From contig LATQ01000001.1 of the NCBI GenBank assembly GCA_001017865.1, positions 2,762,711 through 2,770,158 on the forward strand: a stretch of 7,448 nucleotides of DNA, read 5' to 3'. The notes under the pieces were generated by a model. It did no database searches and had not been told where the DNA came from. It worked only from the letters and a program-made list of their open reading frames with translations. Source of the stretch: Rhodococcus sp. IITR03 (lineage in GTDB: Bacteria; Actinomycetota; Actinomycetes; Mycobacteriales; Mycobacteriaceae). The number at the start of each line of letters is the position of its first letter. The first letter of the stretch is position 1. Made by a program: the position numbers and the translations under genes. Shown one piece after another: positions 1 to 7,085 of this stretch.

Positions 1-1311
1 GTCACCAGCCAGAGCACCACGCCGATCCCCGAGGTGCACCCCGGCCGTCCGGTACTGGGTCGCGGGCCCGGTCGACCCACGGCAGGACGAGGAACAGGCA
101 GCTGGCCGCACCGAGCACCGGAAGGATCGTCGGCGCGCGGAAGTGCCGGTGCTCCACGTGATCCCGGCGCAGGACCAGGGCTGCGACGTTCACGATCGCG
201 AACACCCCCAGCAGGAGCAGCGCCGTCGTACCCCCGAGTTCGGGCACCCCGCCGACGAAGACGACGAGACCGACCGCGAGCAGCGTCGTGAACACGATCG
301 CGACATAGGGCGTGCGGCGGGTCGGGTGCACCGCCCCAGGACGGCGGGCAGGACGTCCTCGCGGGCGATACCGTAGATCAGCCGGCTCGCCATCAGCATG
401 TTGATCAGCGCGGTGTTGGCCACCGCGAACATCGTGACGAAGGCGAAGATCCCGACCGGGAACGCCGGGGCGCCGACCTCGACCACCCGCAGCAGGGGTG
501 TCTCGCCCGCGCCGAGTTCGTCGGGCGGGACGAGCGCGATCGCGGTGATCGACACGAGCACGTACACCAGCGCGGCGAGACCCAGACCGAGCAGCAGCAT
601 CCGGGGGAAGATCCGGGTGGGCTCCTTGCACTCCTCGGCCATGTTCACCGAGTCCTCGAATCCCACCATCGCGAAAAAAGCCAGGGCCGTCCCCGCGACC
701 ACCGCGGAGAAGACGGACCGGTCGCCGGGATCGATCTCGACCACACGCGAGAAGTCGCCGCCGCCGAAACCCAACGCCCACATGCCGATCGCGACGATGA
801 TGAGCAGGCCGCCCAACTCGATCATCGTGAGCACCACGTTGGTCTTCACGCTCTCGCCGACCCCGCGGAAGTTGATCACCGCCAGGACGAGGACGAAGAC
901 CAGCGCGATCACGGTGATCCCGGCCGTGCCGGCCAGGTCGAGTCCGAAGGCCTCGGCGAAGTTCGCGGCGAACGCCCGCGCAGCAGTGGCGGCAGAGGTG
1001 ATGCCCGAGGACATCACGGCGAAGGCCACCAGGAAGGTCAGGAAGTGCACGCCGAACGCCTTGTGCGTGTAGAGCGCCGCTCCGGCCGCCCGCGGATACT
1101 TCGTGACCAGCTCCAGATAGCTGAACGCCGTCACCGTCGCGACGGCGAACGCGACGAGGAACGGCAGCCACACCACGCCACCGACCTCGTTCGCGACCTC
1201 CCCGGTGAGGGCGTAGATGCCGGTGCCCAGGATGTCACCGATGACGAACAGCAGGAGCAGACCCGGCCCGAGAACGCGGACGAGCTGGGGTGAGTCGGTC
1301 GTCTCGGCCAC
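1..1311 (-). CDS. APC-family amino-acid/polyamine permease, frameshifted, 3' end outside window
   Basis: This is an integral-membrane transporter of the amino acid-polyamine-organocation family, probably taking up an amino acid or amine across the cytoplasmic membrane; the substrate is unknown. The first helix carries GDILGTGIYALTG (residues 25-37), the glycine-rich unwound segment that binds substrate in this family. FFAMVGFED (212-220) matches helix 6, AEECKEPTRIFPR (225-237) the loop after it, and MASRLIYGIARE (307-318) helix 8. The GTG at 1311 is chosen because GGAAGGGGG precedes it by about six bases and the upstream extension is Arg/Pro-rich and not family-like. The frame breaks three times: one base is missing near 329-336 (restoring GRVHPTRRTPYVAIV), one is extra near 63-70 (restoring DRPATQYRTAGV), and one is extra in the C run 27-30 (restoring LGIGVVLWLV). 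No stop is reached before the window edge. It follows the LuxR-type regulator by 50 bases and is probably co-transcribed with it. Confidence 0.85.
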
Positions 1312-1361
1312 CGCAGGCCCCCTTCCGCGCACCCTGTCCGCCGGCGGGGGACCGACCGGAT

Positions 1362-2214
1362 TCAGGGCAGCAGACCCGATTTTCGCGCGGCGACGACGGC
1401 CTCGTGGCGGGAATGGACGTCGAGCTTGCTCATGGCGCTGCGCAGGTAGCTCTTGACCGTTTCGGCGCCGACCGACAGGCGCTGGGCGATCTCGGCGTTG
1501 CTGCACCCCAGCGCCACATGGGACAGTACGTCGGTCTCGCGCGGGGACAGCACGACGTCCGTCGGTTCCGGTTCCGTTCCGTCGAGCACCCCGGCGAGAC
1601 GGTCGGACAACGAGCGGAGCTTCTCCTGCAGCGCCGGATCGGTCGTGCCTGTGCGAGCACCCGTAGCTCGGCGTGGACCTCGCGGACCTGCGCAGTCGCG
1701 ACGGGATCGCGGTCGCCGGACGACCGCTCTAGCATCGCGAGTCGCCGATCGACCTCGTCGCGCACCTCGATCTCGTGCGCGAGACAGCCGCCGCCTGCGC
1801 GAACGCCGTCACAGCCCGATCGCCGACGGGCGCGCACTCGCGCGCGGCGCCGTACAACACCGCGCGGGCCTTGCCCTCGACGAGTACCGGCACGGCGAGG
1901 ATGGACCGCAATCCCTCGTACAGAACGGGACGGTCGAAGTGGTGCGTGATCGACGCGGAGCGACCGTAGTCCGCCACAGTCACCACTCGTGACTCCGCGA
2001 GGACGCGACCGCCGAGACCCGCCCGCGGAGGCACCACGACTCCGGCCAGGCTGTTGGTGCGGGTGCCGAAGAATTCGCTGAGTTGCAGCGATCCGTGCTG
2101 GACCTCGCCGGCGAAGACCACCGGCAGTTGGGCCTGCGCCGCGGTGCGGCGGAGTTCACCGCGCAGGGCATCACCGTCGCGGGGACGCAGCAGCGCCGAC
2201 GAGGAGGACGACAC
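1362..2214 (-). CDS. GAF-domain LuxR-type transcriptional regulator, frameshifted
   Basis: This is a cytoplasmic DNA-binding regulator of 284 aa after repair. The N-terminal part (about residues 20-125) looks like a GAF sensor: AGVVVPPRAGLGGRVLAES, then VVTVADYGRS, then LRSILAVPVLVEGKARAVLYG. The C-terminal 62 residues are a textbook LuxR helix-turn-helix, from LSPRETDVLSHVALG through NAEIAQRLSVGAETVKSYL to KLDVHSRHEAV. Two single-base deletions split it. One lies between about 1776 and 1793 (repair gives AQAAGCLAHEIEV). The other is near 1645-1650 (repair gives LAQATTDPALQEKLRSLSDRL). The GTG at 2214 is preferred because GGAAAGGGG ends eight bases before it; the in-frame GTG at 2223 would sit directly against that ribosome site. 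It is divergent from the acyl-CoA synthetase and upstream of the permease, so it probably controls one or both. Its ligand is unknown, and no receiver domain is seen. Confidence 0.85.
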
Positions 2215-2261
2215 GAACGCCACCCCTTTCCGGGGGTATCGGGGAACATGGTGTGACTCGA

Positions 2262-2267
2262 ATCATA
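2262..2267 (-). promoter_or_regulatory. Candidate -10 element for the LuxR-type regulator
   Basis: Read on the minus strand this hexamer is TATGAT, five of six matches to TATAAT. It lies about 40-50 bases upstream of the chosen GTG, which leaves room for a short leader with the GGAAAGGGG ribosome site. No good -35 box is visible at 17-18 bases (the sequence there is GTGGAG or TGTGGA), which would suit an activated promoter. The rest of the 108-base divergent region shows no convincing -10 box for the plus-strand synthetase. Confidence 0.4.
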
Positions 2268-2331
2268 GACGTCGAACGAGTGTGCTCCACAGATCGGGAA
2301 CACCCTGGCCGGTACGGACGAAAGGACCACA

Positions 2332-3971
2332 ATGGGCGACACAGCGAGCCGCGTGCGGACACTGCTCGAGCGGTACGACACGGCAGACGCCTGCGCAGCC
2401 CGACTGCTGTGCGACGACCATCCCGCCGACGCGGTGGCGTTCACCGTCGTCGACGCCGACCTGAGCTCGACGGATCTCACCTACGGTGAGCTCCGCGAAC
2501 GGTCGGCCCGCTTCGCCGCGGCGCTGGCGGATCTCGGTGTCGAACCCGGCGACCATGTCGCGACGCTCATGGGCAAGTCGGCAGACCTGGTGGTCGCGGT
2601 TCTCGGTATCTGGCGTCGCGGCGCCGTGCACGTGCCGCTCTTCACCGCCTTCGCCCCGCCGGCGATCGCCTTCCGGCTCGACGCGAGCGGCACCAAGGTG
2701 GTCGTGGCCGATCGGGATCAGGCCGGCAAGCTCGCCGCCGGATCGGATCTTCCGCCGAGGTGCCGTGGCAGGTCGTCGTGGCCGGCGAAGGCGACGCGAG
2801 ACGCGTCCGGTCGTGGGGGCCGCGACTTCGGCGAACTGATCGCCGCGCAGTCGGCCGACGACCCGCGTGGCGAGGCCGTCGCCGTCGGCGCGAGGGGCGT
2901 CTGGTCCAGCTGTTCACCTCCGGCACGACCGGCACTCCCAAGGGTGTCCCCGTCCCGGTGAAGGCGCTGGCGTCCTTCCACGCCTACCTGGAGTTCGGCC
3001 TCGACGTGCGCGAGGACGACGTCTTCTGGAACGCGGCCGATCCGGGATGGGCGTACGGGCTCTACTACGCGCTGCTCGGGCCGCTCGCGGCCGGTCGGCG
3101 CAGCTCCTGCTGCACGCCGGTTTCTCGCCCGCGCTCACCTGGCAGATCCTCGACACCTTCGGGGTGACCAACTTCGCGGCGGCCCCGACGGTCTACCGCA
3201 GCCTCAAGGCCGACACCGCCGAGCACCCGCCGGTCCGGCTGCGTCGTGCCTCCTCGGCCGGTGAGCCGCTGACCCCGGACGTCCTCGAGTGGTCGCAGGA
3301 GACCCTCGGTGTCGTGGTGCGCGACCAGTACGGACAGACCGAACACGGCATGTTCGTCGTCGACGCGTGGGCGGACGCACTACGCGAGGACACCCCGGCG
3401 CGTTCGATGGGCAAGCCGCTGCCGGGCTGGAGTTGCGCGGTGCTGCGCGAGGACAGCGACGAGATCGCCGAGCCGGGTGAGGTCGGCGCGTCGCGATCGA
3501 TGTGCACGCGAGCCCGCTCGTGTGGTTCACCGGCTACGTCGACGCACCCGAGAAGACCGCCGACCGGTTCAGCGAGGACGGCCGTTGGTACCTGACCGGC
3601 GACGCCGGCAAGGTCGACGAGAACGGATTCTTCTTCTTCTCGTCCCGCGACGACGACGTGATCATCATGGCCGGTTACCGCATCGGCCCGTTCGACGTCG
3701 AGTCGGTGCTCGTGATGCACCCCGACGTGATCGAGGCCGCCGTGGTGGGGCTGCCGGACGAACTGCGGGGTGAGGTCCTCGAGCGTTCGTGGTGCTGCGG
3801 GAGGGTGTCGAGGGCGACGACGCGCTCGAGGCGGAGCTCCAGAAGCTCGTGAAGCAGAAGTACGCCGCCCACGCCTACCCGCGCACGGTGCACTTCGTGC
3901 CGCACCTGCCCAAGACGCCGAGCGGCAAGGTCCAGCGCTTCAAGTTGCGCCAGGCGGGCGCCGTCGGCTGA
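2332..3971 (+). CDS. AMP-forming acyl-CoA synthetase (acetyl/medium-chain acyl-CoA synthetase-like), frameshifted
   Basis: This ANL-superfamily enzyme activates a carboxylic acid with ATP to an acyl-AMP and transfers it to coenzyme A. Repaired length is 547 aa, normal for the family. Visible motifs are the P-loop LFTSGTTGTPKGV (194-206), NAADPGWAYGLYYALLGP, the A5 motif YGQTE (from Tyr334), the A7 motif YLTGD (421-425), the hinge region SRDDDVIIMAGYRIGPFDVE, and the C-terminal PKTPSGKVQR with catalytic Lys534. The pattern resembles the acetyl-CoA/medium-chain branch, but the acid is not deducible. ATG 2332 follows GAAAGGA by five bases. Six frame breaks are present. Bases are missing near 2753-2757, 2887-2891, 3097-3105, 3484-3488 and 3783, and one is extra in 2815-2821. 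All motifs survive repair, so sequencing error is likelier than decay. It is divergent from the GAF-LuxR regulator and permease, which hints at activation of a compound imported or sensed by them. Confidence 0.85.
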
Positions 3972-4024
3972 TTCGGTGCACGACCGCTCGATCGGTGGAT
4001 GACGGGGGAGCGGGGCGCGGCAGC

Positions 4025-4030
4025 TAATCT
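4025..4030 (+). promoter_or_regulatory. Candidate leaderless -10 element for map
   Basis: TAATCT is followed by seven bases and then the ATG at 4038. In actinobacteria TANNNT with 6-7 bases to the start codon is the usual signature of a leaderless transcript. There is no well-spaced Shine-Dalgarno: GGAAG ends only two bases before the ATG. The -35 region is G-rich and unconvincing. The 66-base gap after the synthetase shows no strong terminator. Confidence 0.5.
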
Positions 4031-4037
4031 GGAAGTC

Positions 4038-4895
4038 ATGGCTACCCGCGCTCCGCTCGTCCCCGGCACTCCGACTCCCGTCCGGGAGGTGCCCGCGTCG
4101 ATCGAACGGCCGGAGTACGTGTGGAAGCCCACGGCGAAGGAAGGCAACGAGCCGTGGGTGCAGACACCCGAGACGATCGAGAAGATGCGACTCGCGTCGA
4201 AGATCGCCGCGCAGGCCCTCGTGGAGGCCGGTAAGGCCGTCGCGCCCGGCGTGACCACCGACGAGATCGACCGCATCGCGCACGAGTACATGTGCGACCA
4301 CGGCGCCTACCCGTCGACCCTCGGTTACCGCGGCTTCACCAAGTCGTGCTGCACCTCGCTCAACGAGGTCATCTGCCACGGCATCCCCGACTCGACCGTC
4401 GTCGAGGACGGCGACATCGTCAACATCGACGTCACCGCCTACATCGACGGCGTCCACGGCGACACCAACGCGACCTTCCTGGCCGGCGACGTCTCCGAGG
4501 ACGTCCGTCTGCTCGTCGATCGCACCCGCGAGGCGACGATGCGCGGCATCAAGGCGGTCAAGCCGGGCCGGGCCCTCAACGTCATCGGCCGGGTCATCGA
4601 GTCCTACGCCAACCGCTTCGGCTACGGCGTCGTCCGCGACTTCACCGGCCACGGCATCGGCGAGACCTTCCACAACGGCCTGGTGATCCTGCACTACGAC
4701 CGGCCCGACATCGACACGATCATCGAGCCCGGCATGGTGTTCACCATCGAACCGATGATCAACCTCGGTACGCCCGACTACGAGATCTGGGACGACGGTT
4801 GGACGGTCGTCACCAAGGACCGCAAGTGGACCGCGCAGTTCGAGCACACCATCGTCGTCACCGATACCGGCGCCGAGATCCTCACGCTGCCGTGA
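4038..4895 (+). CDS. map: Methionine aminopeptidase, type I (MetAP1c-like)
   Basis: This cytosolic metalloprotease removes the initiator methionine from nascent proteins. The 285-aa product is intact. The five metal ligands of the pita-bread fold are Asp131 (in [11 protein letters not shown]), Asp142 (HGDTNATF), His205 (GHGIGE), Glu238 (TIEPM) and Glu269 (QFEHTIVV); His114 in VICHGIPD is the substrate-contacting histidine. Length and ligand numbering agree with those I recall for Mycobacterium tuberculosis MetAP1c (Rv2861c). The first ~40 residues form the proline-rich extension typical of that subtype ([14 protein letters not shown]), proposed for the mycobacterial enzyme to contact the ribosome. 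ATG 4038 is preferred over the in-frame ATG at 3999: the extra 13 residues are not family-like, and TAATCT lies seven bases upstream of 4038. It is one of the few undamaged genes here. It is followed by a strong hairpin and convergent with the ABC operon. Many actinobacteria carry a second map gene elsewhere. Confidence 0.96.
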   Translation: MATRAPLVPGTPTPVREVPASIERPEYVWKPTAKEGNEPWVQTPETIEKMRLASKIAAQALVEAGKAVAPGVTTDEIDRIAHEYMCDHGAYPSTLGYRGFTKSCCTSLNEVICHGIPDSTVVEDGDIVNIDVTAYIDGVHGDTNATFLAGDVSEDVRLLVDRTREATMRGIKAVKPGRALNVIGRVIESYANRFGYGVVRDFTGHGIGETFHNGLVILHYDRPDIDTIIEPGMVFTIEPMINLGTPDYEIWDDGWTVVTKDRKWTAQFEHTIVVTDTGAEILTLP

Positions 4896-4900
4896 CCTCC

Positions 4901-4916
4901 GCTCGCTGGAGCGAGC
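4901..4916. repeat. Small hairpin (6-bp perfect stem) just after map
   Basis: GCTCGC (4901-4906) and GCGAGC (4911-4916) pair around a TGGA loop, five bases after the map stop codon. It sits immediately before the larger hairpin, so the two form a tandem pair. It may help stop transcription or protect the 3' end of the map mRNA. Confidence 0.55.
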
Positions 4917-4921
4917 ACGGA

Positions 4922-4955
4922 GTTCGGCCCCGACCCGGAAGGGTCGGGGCCGAAC
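4922..4955. terminator. Perfect 15-bp hairpin terminator between convergent map and ABC operon
   Basis: The arm GTTCGGCCCCGACCC (4922-4936) pairs perfectly with 4941-4955 around a GGAA loop, which fits the stable GNRA tetraloop class. It lies 27 bases after the map stop and 21 bases beyond the stop of the minus-strand ABC membrane gene, so it can serve both transcripts. There is no U-rich tail on either side, which is common for actinobacterial terminators. Confidence 0.8.
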
Positions 4956-4976
4956 CTGTTCCGGAAGGCGGCCGGC

Positions 4977-5709
4977 CTAGGGTGCCGCGTTGCGGACGAC
5001 CTGACAGGTCGCACCCACGCACACCGCGGCGACCAGCAGGGGAAGGACCACCAGGGTCGTCGTCGGCGACGTGTCGACGATCCACGACCACAGCGACGAC
5101 CACGACCGGGTCCACGTGACGAGGATCGCGGCGAGACCGCCGATCACGACGACGGACGCGGCAGCCGTGAGCAGACCCGTTGCACGCCAACGGTGCTGGA
5201 TCGCGCCGGTGAGCATCGACAACGCGACGATCAGGAGCATCGTGGCGAAGAAGCCAAGGAACTGCACCACGGAACTGTCGGTGACGAAACGCAGGATCCC
5301 GAACATCCGCATGTCCACACCCCAGCCCCCGGTCGCGGCCTCGAGCACCGAGAGGAGCTGGAAGGCGATCGCGAACACCGCCGACTGGGCCACCGCGATC
5401 GCGACCATCGACTGCATGTAGTGCGATCGCGTGGAACCGAGACGCAGTGCGAACGAGAACATCTGGGTCATCGCCAGGAGGTAGAAGGCGACGACGAAGC
5501 CGTAGACCGACAGCATGCTGCCGGTGACGTTGTACTCCGCACCCGTGTCGACGAGGGAGAAGATCACCCACGGGATGAGGCCGAGGTGATCAGCAGTCCG
5601 ACGGGCCACGCGACGAACAGCGGCCACGAGACGAGTTGCAGGCGGGCGACGGACAGGACACGCGCCGACCGGTGGTGACCGGGGCGGGCAACGGGATCGC
5701 GGTGGTCAC
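4977..5709 (-). CDS. ABC transporter membrane protein (YtrC/D-like), frameshifted
   Basis: This is a hydrophobic protein of about 244 aa after repair with roughly six membrane segments, for example LQLVSWPLFVAWPVGLLIT, VYGFVVAFYLLAMTQMF, SMVAIAVAQSAVFAIAF, FLGFFATMLLIVALSML, LLTAAASVVVIGGLAAI and LVVLPLLVAAVCVGAT. I infer that it is the membrane domain working with the ATPase encoded directly upstream, forming an exporter-type ABC complex; the substrate is unknown. The GTG at 5709 overlaps the ATPase stop codon (GTGA), with GAGGAG eight bases upstream, which indicates translational coupling. Two single-base deletions break the frame. One is near 5660-5666 (repair gives a TGRRRVLSVARL-like sequence). 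The other is in the C run at 5584-5587 on the complementary strand (repair gives LLITLGLIPWVIFSLVD). The protein ends at TAG (4977-4979). Confidence 0.75.
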
Positions 5710-6609
5710 AGCGATGCCTCCTCGTTCGTGGTGACGGTCTCGGGTGTCCGGTGGAGGTGGACCACGAGGTCCTGGAGCGAGATCGGTTGCACGTCCACAC
5801 GTCCGGAGGCATGGGGGAGTTCGTCCGCGTCGTTGCGGAGGAAGGCCGTGCGGGCGACACCGCCGAGGCTCTCCGTGTGCAGGACGGTGCTGTCGCCGAC
5901 GATCCGCGCCACCTCGTCCGCCGGGCCGGTCGCCTGTGCGGCGCGGGTGCGCAGCGTGTCGGTGTCCTCGTCGACGACGAGATGTCCGCGGTCGAGCACG
6001 AGGATGTGTTCGAGCAGGTCGGCGGCCTCGTCGATCAGATGGGTCGACAACACGATCGTGCGCGGCCGCTCCGCGTAGTCGAGCAGCAGTTCGTCGTAGA
6101 ACATCTGCCGGGCCACGGCGTCGAGACCGAGATACGGTTCGTCGAAGACCGTCACCGGTGCGCGCGACGCGAGACCCACCACGATGCCCAGTGCGGAACT
6201 CATGCCGCGGGAGAGTTTCTTGACCTTGCGTCCGCAGGGCAGCGCGAACCTGTCGGCCAGCCGCTGTGCGTACTCCCGATCCCACAGCGGCAGAAGCAGT
6301 TCCGCCGAGGCGAGCACGTGCCGACGCGCATGTCGTCGGGATAGCGCTGGGTGTCGGCGACGAAGCACAACTGCTGGAGCACCGCGGTGTTCTCGTACGG
6401 ATCGGCGTCGAACACCTCGACGCTGCCGGTCGTGGGACGCATGTGGCCCGCGAGCAGCTGCATGAGGGTGGTCTTGCCGGCGCCGTTGCGGCCGAGCAGG
6501 CCGTAGATCGTGTTCCGGTGGAGTGTGAAGTCGCGTCGGTGAGGGCGGCGACGTCCCCGAACCGCATGCCGAGGTGACGTGCGCGGACGACGGGCGGAGT
6601 GATGGTCAT
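5706..6609 (-). CDS. ABC transporter ATP-binding protein (YtrB-like), frameshifted
   Basis: This is the nucleotide-binding subunit of an ABC transporter, 301 aa after repair. Motifs in order are Walker A GRNGAGKTT (40-48), a Q-loop region near ADTQRY (Gln88), signature LSRGM (133-137), Walker B VTVFDEP (153-159), D-loop LGLD and the H-loop histidine in STHLIDE (His191). The signature departs from LSGGQ; the LSRGM form occurs in ATPases partnered with YtrA-type GntR repressors. ATG 6609 overlaps the gntR stop (ATGA), with GGGAG about seven bases upstream. The stop overlaps the next gene (GTGA). Two single-base deletions break the frame. One is near 6531-6535 (repair gives ALTDADFTLHRNTIYG). 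The other is near 6320-6323 (repair gives MRVGHVLASAELLL). A tail of about 85 residues after the core domain is of unknown role. Confidence 0.88.
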
Positions 6610-7004
6610 ACGTGCTCCCGTGTGTCGAGCATGGACTTGAGCTCGTCGATGCCGATTCCGAGTTTCTCGGCCTCAAGGACGAGCGGGACGACGTACTGCT
6701 GGGCGAACCGATCCCGTCGGCGGGCGATCAGTTTGTCGCGGGCACCGGTGGTGACGAACATGCCGATTCCTCGTTTCTTGTAGAGGATCCCGTCGGCGAC
6801 CAGGGCGTTGAGGCCTTTCGCGGCCGTGGCCGGGTTGATGCGGTGGAAGGCTGCGAGCTCGTTCGTCGAGGGAACCTGCGATTCCTCCGCGAGGCTGCCG
6901 TCGACGATCGAGTTCTCGATGAGCTCGGCGATCTGTTGGAAGAGGGGCTTGCCCTCGTCGTTCAGCACGACGCCCGGGGCCCGCAGGCGGGTGCATCGGT
7001 TCAT
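6606..7004 (-). CDS. GntR-family transcriptional regulator, YtrA subfamily
   Basis: This is a small winged-helix repressor (132 aa from the ATG at 7004) that I infer controls its own ABC operon. The N-terminal domain is characteristic: GKPLFQQIAELIENSIVDG, then the recognition region VPSTNELAAFHRINPATAAKGL, then the wing DGILYKKRGIGMFV. The C-terminal part is only about 45 residues (ARRRDRFAQQYVVPLVLEAEKLG onward), the short dimerisation tail that defines YtrA-type members. The start is uncertain. The ATG at 7004 gives MNRCTRLRAPGVVLNDEG. The ATG at 7011 is exactly seven bases after the -10 box but is in a different frame; it would reach the conserved sequence only if one C in the C run near 6977-6980 is an extra base, giving MSNEPMHPPAGPGVVLNDEG. 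A GTG at 6968 is a third option. It is the first gene of the operon, followed with a 4-base overlap by the ATPase. Confidence 0.9.
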   Translation of the reverse strand: MNRCTRLRAPGVVLNDEGKPLFQQIAELIENSIVDGSLAEESQVPSTNELAAFHRINPATAAKGLNALVADGILYKKRGIGMFVTTGARDKLIARRRDRFAQQYVVPLVLEAEKLGIGIDELKSMLDTREHV

Positions 7005-7021
7005 TACTCATGTAATGAACC
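6998..7021. promoter_or_regulatory. Perfect palindrome, probable GntR (YtrA-type) operator
   Basis: The arm GGTTCATTAC (6998-7007) is repeated exactly inverted at 7012-7021 with a four-base spacer. This AT-rich perfect palindrome is conspicuous in high-GC DNA. It overlaps the end of the -10 box, the predicted transcription start and the first codons of gntR. Bound repressor would therefore block RNA polymerase, and autorepression of the gntR-ABC operon is the natural reading. It may also influence the divergent hydrolase gene, whose start lies 65 bases away. Confidence 0.75.
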
Positions 7022-7047
7022 ATAGGACCTCGTCGTCGATACGGCAA
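7019..7047 (-). promoter_or_regulatory. Promoter of the gntR-ABC operon
   Basis: On the minus strand the -35 box is TTGCCG (7042-7047), followed by a 17-base spacer and the -10 box TATGGT (7019-7024). Both resemble the primary sigma-factor consensus and the spacing is ideal. Transcription should start near 7011-7012, almost at the ATG at 7011, so the mRNA would be leaderless or nearly so. The -10 box overlaps the palindromic operator. Confidence 0.65.
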
Positions 7048-7073
7048 GAGACGGAGCATGGACTGCGGCCATG

Positions 7074-7079
7074 TAGCGT
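7074..7079 (+). promoter_or_regulatory. Candidate leaderless -10 element for the alpha/beta-hydrolase-like gene
   Basis: TAGCGT is followed by six bases and the ATG at 7086, matching the actinobacterial leaderless pattern TANNNT-N6/7-ATG. There is no purine-rich ribosome site before this ATG (TTGCCC). No clear -35 box is visible. Confidence 0.4.
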
Positions 7080-7085
7080 TTGCCC

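Noticed and set aside
398..1072. A 224-codon plus-strand open frame
   Set aside because: It is antisense to the permease and has Thr/Ser/Ala-rich composition with no recognisable domain; the permease motifs on the minus strand are clear.
2332..3971. Reading the synthetase as a pseudogene or as several short proteins
   Set aside because: All catalytic motifs are kept, six single-base repairs give one normal-length enzyme, and unrelated neighbours show the same kind of indels.
3984..3997. Small inverted repeat ACCG/CGGT after the synthetase stop
   Set aside because: The stem is only four base pairs with a six-base loop and no U tract, too weak to call a terminator.
3675..4847. A 390-codon open frame on the minus strand
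   Set aside because: It lies antisense to map and the 3' end of the synthetase. Its product is a low-complexity Asp/Val/Gly/Arg-rich sequence typical of the reverse complement of GC-rich genes, and the map gene on the other strand is unambiguous.
4292..5119. A 275-codon plus-strand open frame overlapping map
   Set aside because: It is Arg/His/Pro-rich shadow translation of map in another frame, running through the terminator hairpin into the convergent gene.
5670..5683. Inverted repeat CCGGT/ACCGG near the start of the ABC membrane gene
   Set aside because: It has short five-base arms inside coding sequence (Thr-Thr-Gly codons), expected by chance at this GC content.
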